Assembly (NCBI GenBank): GCA_949825065.1
Contig: OX463848.1
Location: 27,800,699 to 27,864,698, forward strand
Direction: 5' to 3'
Source: Odontocerum albicorne
Taxonomy: Eukaryota; Arthropoda; Insecta; Trichoptera; Odontoceridae
DNA: 64,000 bases
Part shown: in pieces, positions 55,835 through 64,000 of the stretch
Layout: the number at the start of each line of letters is the position of its first letter
Position numbering within the stretch: position 1 is the stretch's first letter
The notes under the pieces: generated by a model
The model's input: only the letters and a program-made list of their open reading frames with translations
Told to the model about the DNA's origin: nothing
The model's database searches: none
Made by a program: the position numbers and the translations under genes

Positions 55835-56285
55835 TTATGCATTTGAATGAATGCTACGAGTATAGAGCTGCTTCTCAACTATCGCTCTTCCTCTTTTAAT
55901 GAGTCTCCTTATTACATTAAAAAAATATTTAGTTTATTTTTGCGTTAATAGACAAACGCTTTTTTTTTAACTTTATTCCACATGAGTCGTATGTTTTAGC
56001 TTATTTTATAACCGTTTGATCATGATACATCTTGGGTGGATTTAAATATGAATCATTTGTGGGCCAAGGAAGCGAAGTGATGAGACCGAATTTTTCAAAA
56101 AGTATCACTTGATCGAACTGTTGGCAGACTGTCTGGATATCTAGAAATAAGAAATGGTGTAAAATGAGAGATCGATTATGAAATCCACTATTGAAAGTGA
56201 CTCCTGAATTAGCGACCGTTGCATGATTTTAGTTACATAAATGACATTGCGCTTGTTCGTGTTAAAATAATATTTTATTAAAAAT
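55835..56285. other. AT-rich DNA, nothing recognised
   Basis: No supported feature. Confidence 0.45.
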
Positions 56286-56289
56286 AATT

Positions 56290-56360
56290 ATAAAGGGGCA
56301 ATTTATATAGCGCCATTAATAGAGCAGACTCTCCTCAAGGGCGCTCTTACTCGGTATACA
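56290..56360 (+). repeat. Dispersed repeat, partner at 38025
   Basis: ACTCTCCTCAAGGGCGCTCT and its flanks match the reverse complement of 38030-38090. Confidence 0.6.
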
Positions 56361-56364
56361 AATC

Positions 56365-57345
56365 CACTATTATTGACAGATAAAAAACAAAAGTTGAGAG
56401 TAAAGATATGAAGGTGGTGACTTCGGCCATTAAATTAATTAACTTCTGGCTACGTAAGCACATAAATTGTATGTTGAATTGCGTTTAAATTATGCTCTCC
56501 TTTTCAAATAAAATTACGAATTTTCCCAAATTGATTTCGTATAAAATTTTGAATGTTTTTTTGTATATCAAAATGCTGTAAGCGAAAATTTACAATTTTC
56601 TGTCAAATCCGAAATCTATCCCAACAAAATAAGGTTTTTGTTTGTTCATTTCAATTTTATTTGTTCTTGTAAATTTCACTTTTTTGTTTACTTTAGGTAA
56701 AAAAACTGAATTTACAATAAACAACTTAAAAAAAACTTAAGTCACTTATTTCAATGAGAAATAATCCACTGTTGGGTCAGTACATAAAGCTAGATAATAT
56801 TCAAAAGTGAATTTAATTTCAAAATAACAATTATTAGACAAAATAATCCAATGGTTTTAAAACATTACCTAAAAAAATTCAGTTCAAATAAAATGCACAA
56901 CAAACACAATAATTTTGACAAGAACGTGGATTAAATAAACCTTGCAATGTGAAAATGAAACCAGGGATTGTAAATCATTTGTTAGGGTGATACTCCACGA
57001 CCCGACAGTATGTGGTTTACCACCCTGCCATGACAAGGGGTGGGGAGGAATTTCCAGATTAATTGGACCAATCCTGAACGCTTGCCAGCAATAAATTTTC
57101 GATAAAATGTATAAGATTGTAGAAAACAAAATGTCTTTCTTCCATATCTGATGGAGGATGAAAATTAAGTTGGCGTTAAAACGATGGAAAGAAACTCAAG
57201 GTTAAACTGAATTTAAAACTTATTTTTCCCGAATCAGTTGTTCCTAAATATAAATTTGCTGTAAACACTTAAAATAAAAATAAGTGAAAAACATTTTTTT
57301 TTAAGAAGGTGAATTTTCAGTGATTTACATAATATATAACGACGT
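56365..57345. other. Mostly AT-rich, one GC-richer patch
   Basis: 56990-57090 is GC-richer with a GTGGTTTACCACC stem and AAGGGGTGGGGAGG; no family recognised. Confidence 0.4.
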
Positions 57346-57349
57346 TCTC

Positions 57350-57530
57350 GGTGGTCTAGTCGAGAAGACATCTGTTTTCCACTATGCTTTGCAGGTTCTT
57401 TAACCGTTATTACTCGTATTTGAGAGTTCTTTACTGCGTATAAGATCTTTCTGGTTGGTTGGGAGATATTTCCATAAAGCGATAAACTCGTAATTTCGTA
57501 CTGTACACAACTAAAGCTTTATCCAATTAT
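57350..57530 (+). mobile_element. tRNA-derived SINE, family A
   Basis: GTTCTCGGTGGTCTAGTCGA and GAAGACATCTG (A-box side), a decayed B box GGTTCTTTAACCG, then TCTGGTTGGTTGGGAGATAT and TAAACTCGTAATTTCGTACT. About 180 bp. Confidence 0.75.
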
Positions 57531-57534
57531 CTAG

Positions 57535-58485
57535 CCAAGTTCATTTATTTGTATCAATAAATATATTTTATTATTAAGCGTGGCAACAAATATTTTTTTA
57601 TACATTTAGTGTAAATATTTTATTTTTAAGTATATCTTCTCAAACCAATCAGGAAAAATTACGCAAAATAGTGAGAATTGCTGTATAGAAGGTTACAACG
57701 TAATTAAAAAAAAAAAACATGGTCTTAATTTTGAGAAACAAATGAAAAAACAGTAAAACAAAATATTTGCAAAAATCACCAAATACTGGAAAAGGACAAG
57801 ATAATATAAATTATGGAGAGGTACATTTTGTCATAGAAGAGAAACCATGTAAAAATGTAGTCATGACTTTTCTATTTAACTATATAACAATTAATTTTAA
57901 CGTCTTGAAAAAATGCTAAAACAAATACAAAATCAGAATTGCAAAACCATGGAATAAACTTTTGTAAGCGACGAAATCGGATTCAAATATTCGAAGTTAC
58001 AAGCATTAAGATATGCAAGAGCTCATTTTTTGATTCTGCATTTGCATGTCTCCAGTTTTATTATTGTTTGCTGCCAAATATACGGATATTTAAAACCCGT
58101 CTCCGATTTTTCAAGTTTATATGTTATATATTTATATTTATTACATTTAAGTAATTAAAAACATTACTTTTTAAAAAAATCATTTGAAAATTTATTTGAC
58201 TCCTTAATTAAAAATTCATTATCATAAAAAAAAAAATATTTAAATTTCTCGTTGTTCTATTGATGTCCTGATAGATCAAACCTAAAATTTCTATGGCATA
58301 TCGATCAAACTTCTAAGACGATCGACAAGTTTAATCTACTGTAGCATTTTGTTAGTTTATTAAAATATTAATACCGCTGTAAGAGTTAATGATGAGCAGC
58401 ACATGAGCTACAGAAAACCCTAAATTCTGATGTTAAATGGCCTAAGAGTAAAACCAGTCGAGAAATAAGTCGACTAAGAACTTAA
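57535..58485. other. AT-rich DNA, nothing recognised
   Basis: No supported feature; the 71-aa frame at 57939-58154 has no recognised content. Confidence 0.45.
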
Positions 58486-58487
58486 TC

Positions 58488-58552
58488 TGGGGCGCTCGCC
58501 TGCTTAGCAGGAATGTTAACCGTTAGACCACGGCCGCTTACATCATATCACT
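58488..58552 (-). mobile_element. tRNA-like fragment, probably a SINE head
   Basis: The minus strand reads GCGGCCGTGGTCTAACGGTT (A-box), then AACATTCCTGCTAAGCAGGC (an anticodon-stem-like hairpin). No B box follows, so it cannot be a functional tRNA gene; most likely a truncated SINE head of a family different from A-C. Confidence 0.55.
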
Positions 58553-58554
58553 CG

Positions 58555-59220
58555 CGAGCTATATGTTGATCACCACTGGATAAGATGTCCTTAATTAAGT
58601 AGGTTGACTTGTTTTGAGCGTGACTTCTTACATTAAATGGAAGGAAATTTTGCTTTCTTCAATTGTCATGTCGGAATAAGAGTCGTTTCTCAATTCATAT
58701 CTTGTTTACTCATCTCTCTGAAAGAGTAGTTCAATTGTTGAAAGTATTTGAACTATTTCAAAGGTTTTCAACAAACTTGTTCGTGCTTCTTTAATTTTCT
58801 TTAAATTAATTTTGTTTAAAGTTATCCTTAAATTACATATATTTATTTGTTGACGATAAATAGGTTTTGTTATAAGGTTTTGTGTCCCTTCTTAAACATA
58901 GAATAAAGTATTTAATTTGTCATAAGATCAACCATGATTTTTTTAAATATTTGTGATCTGTAGAAAACTATTTTTTGTTTAAAATATATTAGAACAATTA
59001 ATATATCTCAACACCCTACATTTATAAATAAAGTTTTGGATTTATGAAATAGAAATAATTATTTTTTATTGTCTTATTTTTCTGTTTATAAAATTTAGTT
59101 TTTTCATTATTCTTCTTGATGCAGATCTTGTTTCTTTGTTAGCATTATTTCTGGGAGGTAAAAAACTAGTTGTCTCTCCACCTTTTAGGTAACCTTTCCG
59201 GCATGCTGCTGGAATATTTT
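58555..59220. other. AT-rich DNA, nothing recognised
   Basis: No supported feature. Confidence 0.45.
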
Positions 59221-59222
59221 GT

Positions 59223-59566
59223 GTTGTTATGTACAGGATTCTGTCTCTGCCTATCCACAAGGTCAAACTGGTACCGCCTTCTCCTCCCGTTCTCTCAATG
59301 TAATTTGTGTTGTTATGTACAGGATTCTATCTCTGCCTATCCACAAGGTCAAGCGAGTACCGCCTTCTCTTTCTGTTCTATCAATATCGTCTGTGTTGTT
59401 ATGTACAGACTTCTATCTCCCCCTATTCACAAGGTCAAACTAGTACCGCCATCTCTCCCTGTTTTATCAATGTCGTACGTGTTGTTATGTACAGGATTCT
59501 ATATCTACCTATCCAAAAGGTCAAGCTCATACCGCCTTCTCTTCCTGTTCTATCAATGTAGTTTGT
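59223..59566. repeat. 86-bp tandem array, four copies
   Basis: GTTGTTATGTACAGGATTCT starts at 59223, 59309, 59395 and 59481, exact 86-bp period. Each copy contains TATCCACAAGGTCAA and TACCGCC. Because 86 is not a multiple of three, the period stays open in several frames and creates three overlapping spurious frames (up to 132 aa). Confidence 0.96.
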
Positions 59567-59569
59567 AGT

Positions 59570-60510
59570 TTTTCTTTCACAGTACATTAAAAATCTACAG
59601 ATCTTTATTTACAAAAAAAAGCACACCTTTCATTGTTCTTTAAACATAATGGTGGTAAGACAATTAATCAATTGAATAAAAACAAAGGTAAATAACTAAC
59701 TAACAGTTTTCAAACTTCCTTCAATTGCTGTTTTATTCGTCTTTACGCATAAATGATACGGGTGTATGCGAAATTTTCAGTATTAATGCCAAAGTAGGCT
59801 TTCTTTTGTGATTCTTTCAAGCAAAAACGAAAAGAAAGTTAGTTGACAAAAACGACGTAAAAATTGACTTTGTTCACAAGAAAAGAATATTACAAAAGAA
59901 AATTATTTAAGCTTTCTTAATATTTTTAAATCTTTTCTCATAAAAGTAAATGGTAAAATGCGACACTTTCTTTACTCGTTATATTTATTGCAATAAATTT
60001 CCTATGATATATGTAAAAATCTACAAAAATCAAACGAAGCCAATATTATTAATATCTTGCAAGCTTACAGTGTCATTGGTACTTCCGCCAGTATGATAAA
60101 AAATGTATTTTGTTGGAATACACCTATGAAAACTCGTGCTCTTTTATATTTTCTTAGTATTTATTGTTATTAAGAACAAATTTTCGATTTAAAAGTTTTA
60201 CGACAAAGTATGTGAATTCTCTTTTATGAAACATAAACCAAAACTTATTTCTTCACTGCTTAACATCATATTTTTACTAAGCGTAAATATTAAATCGTAG
60301 AAGTAAAAACCAACCTTGGCTTAGTCCCGTACTTGTGAAATAAATTCAAAATTTGTACTAAAAAGTATTTAAAATTATATTGTTATTTGTTTAATCGACA
60401 TTAAATAATATGTTTCTATAGCGTGATGAAAATCTCTCTTGAAGTACTCCCATTATCGTGCCGTATAGTCAAGATTCAACATAAAAATCTTTAAAAAAAT
60501 ACAGACATGA
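59570..60510. other. AT-rich DNA, nothing recognised
   Basis: No supported feature. Confidence 0.45.
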
Positions 60511-60514
60511 AGAT

Positions 60515-60912
60515 CATTTGAAAAGAGATTTCGTGAACACAAATCCGCCTTAACTCCTCTAATTTATTCTGAAATGGCTAATCATTGTCACCGTGAAAAT
60601 CATATATTTTCTATCGATGATGCCAAATTCTTAGATATCGGTAGTAACGGAAATAAATTGAACAGATTAGAGACCCTAGAAATTTCTAAATCAGTGCATC
60701 GGGATGAACATCTGGCAAACACATATATTCCCTCAATCTCGCCGCTGCTCGCTGAAGTTGCCTCCCTTCACTCACAATCCCCAACTCGAATGTTTCCAGT
60801 TAGAAGTGTGTATGTCGGTACCAGTTCTAAAAGAATTCAGTCTTTTTTGTGCTCCCGTGATGATGAGCTGAAAACCTTGAAACCGGTAGGGTTATATCGT
60901 CGCATAAAGTAG
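60515..60912 (+). pseudogene. Penelope-like element C-terminus (GIY-YIG region)
   Basis: One open frame reads FEKRFREHKSALTPLIYSEM, ANHCHRENHIFSIDDAKFLD, IGSNGNKLNRLETLEISKSV and ends VRSVYVGTSSKRIQSFLCS, DDELKTLKPVGL. The R-x-x-E-H-K-S-A and A-N-H-x-x-x-x-N-H blocks and the L-E-x-L-E-I segment are the second half of the GIY-YIG endonuclease that Penelope-like retroelements carry after their RT. The catalytic GIY...YIG block and the RT lie upstream and are absent, so the copy is 5' truncated. Element family is inference from these blocks; a search with the 130 residues would settle it. A 5'-truncated, partly inverted relative is at 45835-46210. Confidence 0.7.
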
Positions 60913-60939
60913 AATAAACAGTGTTTATTCTACTTTATG
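60903..60939. repeat. 37-bp perfect palindrome in PLE tail
   Basis: CATAAAGTAGAATAAACA (18 bases), one G, then the exact complement of the 18. Other tails of the family have only the first half (61280: ACATTAAGTGGAATAAACAG), so it arose in this copy. Confidence 0.97.
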
Positions 60940-61010
60940 TAACTGATGAAACAAATTACAATGTATTTAAACCTCTACAATGTTAATGCCTTAACTATAA
61001 ACAATACATT
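60913..61010 (+). mobile_element. Penelope-like element 3' tail
   Basis: Continues the element after its stop: palindrome, AACAAATTACAATGTATTTA, CTACAATGTTAATGCCTTAA. Confidence 0.75.
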
Positions 61011-61239
61011 AAATATTTATTTTAATAATTCACCTTAGAAGCTTTTTGAAAGCAGCATGCCTGACTGAACCCTTATACGGGAACAAAAATCAGGACGTTT
61101 TAGGCGTTGAAAATATCTTTGTTTATGTGCATCCAAAGTATGGACAACTTTTTACTAACTGAAGGCAGGGACTCTTACTTCTTCAGTAAATGAAGAGCTC
61201 CCCAAAATGTAAATGATGAGCTCCCCTGGTGAAGTCTTG

Positions 61240-61380
61240 TTTGTGCTCCCCTGATGATGAGGTTAAAACCGGTAGGGTTATACCGTTACATTAAGTGGAA
61301 TAAACAGTGTTCGATAAAACAAATTACAATGCCTTTAAACCTCTACAATGTTAATGCCTTAACTATAAATAATGTAATAA
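61240..61380 (+). mobile_element. Penelope-like element 3' end, second copy
   Basis: CCCTGATGATGAGGTTAAAA, CCGGTAGGGTTATACCG (a 5-bp stem), AAGTGGAATAAACAGTGTTC and AACAAATTACAATGCCTTTA, CTACAATGTTAATGCCTTAA. Only the last codons of the reading frame remain. In direct orientation with the copy 330 bp upstream. Confidence 0.75.
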
Positions 61381-61384
61381 AATA

Positions 61385-62025
61385 TAAAAATCTAAAACTT
61401 TTGTAACAGTCTTTCACTTGTGTAATGAGAACCACAGGCTCACAAGAAGCAATCATAATAGTTTAACATATGATAATAGTACCTTTATAAGATGATTTAG
61501 GCTCCAATCGAACAGTAGCTGGGGTGAACCACGTCGCAGATTGGGAATGTTCTAAATAGAAAATTTGATAATGTATTGTAAATGTCTTGAGCATTTTTAT
61601 AAAAAATATTAGATTGTTGTAAATGTTACATTTACACGCTCCAAAAAATGTTTCAAACAAATTTACCAAAACTTTTGAACTCTAGCCCTGATCAAAGTAT
61701 TAAGGGAAATTGTTTTAAATCAACTTGTTTTCCAAATTAACAAAGTTTAGAATTATTTATTTTAAATGTTGACTACGTGAGTTGTGAAATGAATTTTCGC
61801 AATGAAAAAACTTTACCAACTCAAATCAAGTTGAAATCGCTTCATTGCCCATCTTTTAAATGTCTTAATTCGTTTCCGGAAAGTTAGTTTATAACAATAT
61901 TTAAGAAATTACCCCTCTAAAACAAACATAACTAAATAAAAATCGATTTAAATAATCCGCAACATAAAACAAGTTACTTGGCTAAATTTTTTGAAAATTA
62001 ATCGTTGATCAATAAACACTATTAA
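61385..62025. other. AT-rich DNA, nothing recognised
   Basis: No supported feature. Confidence 0.45.
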
Positions 62026-62029
62026 ATTA

Positions 62030-62105
62030 TTGAACACGGAATACTACGGTTAATTATTGAACACGGAATACTTTGGTTAATTATTGAACACGAAATCCTC
62101 TGTTC
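62030..62105. repeat. 25-bp tandem triplication
   Basis: AATTATTGAACACGGAATAC occurs three times with small differences. Confidence 0.9.
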
Positions 62106-62109
62106 AATT

Positions 62110-62545
62110 TTAGTTTCTAAACCTAATTCACCCCACGGTTTGTACTTAAAAGAGGTTTGCTTTATTTCATTTTCCTTTTAATGTTTAACAGCCTCTGAAA
62201 TCCAAAAAGATCCAAAAATTTCCAATAAATATCTTAACAGTCAGAACTTATCCGATGAAGGAGTAAGGTGTCCTACCATCGGACCGAAACTCCGAACAAG
62301 CTATCCATCACTTGCTCTGAAATTGTGAAGTGTCATATTTATGTTTTTTTCTCTACTCAAGAAATAATCTGTATTTTCTCTTACTTAGCATTTTTTAAAA
62401 GTGTTTATGCAAGTTTTTTTTTAAATATGAAAAATAAACGAAAATATCTCGTTCTTAAAAATATAACATACAATGAGGGCAGCTCTACGTGAGATTAAAC
62501 GAAATCACCGCATTCGCAAAACGATCAAGCACGTCCATAAGAGTA
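62110..62545. other. AT-rich DNA, nothing recognised
   Basis: The 74-aa frame at 62268-62492 has no recognised content. Confidence 0.45.
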
Positions 62546-62548
62546 TGC

Positions 62549-62768
62549 CAACTACGAGTAACATACTAGTACAACTACGAGTAACATACTAGTACAACTA
62601 CGAGTAACATACTAGTACAACTACGAGTAACATACTAGTACAACTACGAGTAACATACTAGTACAACTACGAGTAACATACTAGTACAACTACGAGTAAC
62701 ATAGTAGTACAACTACGAGTAATATACTAGTACAACTACGAGTAACATACTAGTACAACTACGAGTAA

Positions 62769-62769
<1 letters not shown>
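62549..62769. repeat. 23-bp tandem array, about 9.6 copies
   Basis: Unit CAACTACGAGTAACATACTA plus GTA, starting at 62549 and repeating every 23 bp with two base changes in total. It ends exactly where the poly-A of the next LINE (poly-T on this strand) begins. It contains TACGAGTA in every unit. Confidence 0.97.
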
Positions 62770-62803
<34 letters not shown>

Positions 62804-64000
62804 CCACTTTGCACGGATTTCTCCTGTTACACAAAGAGGGTTTGCTTCTAGCGTTAGCTTATTCGTTAGGAATAATATCAGCCAGGATTCTTCTCATACT
62901 GCTAGACGGTACCGAGAATATATCAACCGTGTCATTAAGTTGGTTCAATATCTCTATACCACGGGTGACTGAGTGTTTAGCCATGATATTCGTCCTGTAA
63001 GTTGGTATGTAGAACAGAGGGTGATTCCTTGCACGGATATATTTGTTGGGTACATATAAACTTAGTGCTTCTAGAATCGCGGGACAGTTAAAGGAACCTT
63101 GGAAAACCTTTATTAGGAATATCGCAATGGATTCTTGCCTTCTTGTTTAAAGGCTTCTATAGTTACACACCGTGAGAAGTTCGGCATGGTGAGCATATTT
63201 TGGGTAATCGCCCTTTGTTCTGTACCATAGATATCTGAGGAATTTTTTTTGTATTTGTTCTATATTGTTTTTGTATTTGAGCTGGTGAGGAGCCCAAACC
63301 GTAGATGCATATTCTAATTTGGTTCTAATTAGATAATTATATAAGTTTCGGAGGATATCGGTGCTGTTAAATTCTCTTGATATTCTCATTACAAAACCGA
63401 GTAGTTTGTAACAGTCCGATATCAAACGTGAGACATGGTTAACGAACGTGAGTCCGACATCGAAGGTTACGCCCAAATCCTTGAATTCAGAAACTCTGTT
63501 TAGTGCCACTCCCTGTATAGTATACTGATGGTGGATTGGTGAAAACGATCGACTATAAGATACACAGACACATTTATTAATGTTGAACAGAAGATGATTT
63601 TGCTCACTCCAGGAGACTAGGGAGTCTAGGTCCTGTTGTAACTGTGCACAGTCCTGAGGTGAATTGATCTTTTTGAATATTTTCAAGTCGTCAGCGAACA
63701 ATAAACATGTCGAGTGACTTATGGAATTTTGAATGTCGTCTATTAATATGAGGAATAGTAGGGGACCTAAATTGGATCCTTGTGGTATACCAGATCTTGC
63801 GATAAATTCCACAGAAGACTTGTTACGGATTGTTACGTATTGAGATCTTTCTTTTAGGTAAGATGCAAATAATCCAATTAGATTATCGCTGAAGCCAAGT
63901 TTGTGCATTTTCTTAAGTAATATATCGTGATCAACTTTGTCGAAAGCTTTCTGAAAGTCTGTATATATTACGTCCGTTTGTGAAAGTTCGTCTAAGTTTG
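62770..64000 (-). mobile_element. CR1/jockey-like LINE, 3' part with poly-A, cut by window edge
   Basis: Minus-strand non-LTR retrotransposon: RT coding sequence from the right edge, a short 3' UTR and a 33-base poly-A (62770-62802, seen as T on this strand). The 5' part is outside the window. The well-kept poly-A and near-complete frame make it relatively young. Confidence 0.92.
62859..64000 (-). pseudogene. LINE reverse transcriptase, one in-frame stop, 5' partial
   Basis: RNA-dependent DNA polymerase of a non-LTR retrotransposon, which reverse-transcribes the element mRNA at a nicked target. From the window edge it reads DFQKAFDKVDHDILLKKMHK (RT motif with AFDxVDH), IARSGIPQGSNLGPLLFLI, then the catalytic LLFADDLKIF (FADD at about 63698-63687), FNINKCVCVSYSR, the thumb block FKDLGVTFD and the post-RT LIRTKLEYASTVWAPHQLKY with RYLWYRTKGDYP. 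A single TAA at 63147-63149 interrupts it; beyond it the same frame continues 95 codons to the true stop at 62859 (VTRGIEILNQL, MRRILADIIPNE). No frameshift is seen, so one substitution separates it from an open frame in this part. Confidence 0.9.

Noticed and set aside
58488..58552. Functional tRNA gene
   Set aside because: A-box and an anticodon-stem-like hairpin are present but the T-arm/B box is missing.
59170..59568. 132-codon frame and two overlapping frames
   Set aside because: They are translations of the 86-bp tandem array in several frames; no protein family.
60855..60960. Hammerhead ribozyme in the Penelope-like tail
   Set aside because: Penelope elements can carry hammerheads, and CTGATGA plus a later GAAAC-like segment occur here and at 61243. 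But the core does not fold: the stem III pairing needs a bulge at the cleavage side and the CTGATGA is coding (DDE) and not constant between copies. A covariance-model search would decide.

Overview
This 64 kb window looks like insect nuclear DNA: very AT-rich, non-coding, and built almost entirely from decayed mobile elements and tandem repeats. I found no convincing host protein-coding gene, rRNA, CRISPR array or prokaryotic feature. The insect assignment is inference from the mix of mariner transposases of several lineages, jockey/CR1-like and RTE-like non-LTR retrotransposon remnants, a Penelope-like element (PLE) and tRNA-derived SINEs. The order of insect cannot be read from the sequence.

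Layout. 1-7 kb: a mariner 3' end at the left edge, a 49-bp satellite with a higher-order pattern (1737-2782), then plain AT-rich DNA, and a SINE nested in a LINE with a long TA microsatellite. 7-20 kb: scattered LINE 3' ends, SINEs, a ~98-bp degenerate tandem array and one possible first exon of a host gene (15.74-16.13 kb, weak). 20-25 kb: two full-length dead mariners (irritans-like and Mos1-like) flanking a foldback element. 25-42 kb: a dead DD41D mariner, more LINE and SINE fragments, a ~500-bp degenerate array and a palindromic mariner made of two inverted 5' halves. 43-52 kb: a jockey-like LINE end running into a 71-bp tandem array, a PLE fragment, an RT fragment with a YVDD motif and several SINEs. 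52.8-54.1 kb: the only apparently intact gene, a 339-aa mariner transposase between 31-bp identical terminal inverted repeats. 54-64 kb: an 86-bp array, two more PLE pieces, a 23-bp array, and a LINE reverse transcriptase running off the right edge on the minus strand.

How the parts work together. The intact mariner (52768-54053) encodes its own cut-and-paste transposase. The other mariners are dead through frameshifts, stops, loss of catalytic aspartates or rearrangement. The SINEs have tRNA-like heads (RNA polymerase III promoters) and must have been copied by a LINE reverse transcriptase; which one cannot be told here. Two tandem arrays start at the A-rich 3' tail of a LINE, and both carry the octamer TACTCGTA, which is also scattered through the window well above chance. 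Those arrays, the palindromic mariner and the higher-order satellite are the most unusual signals.
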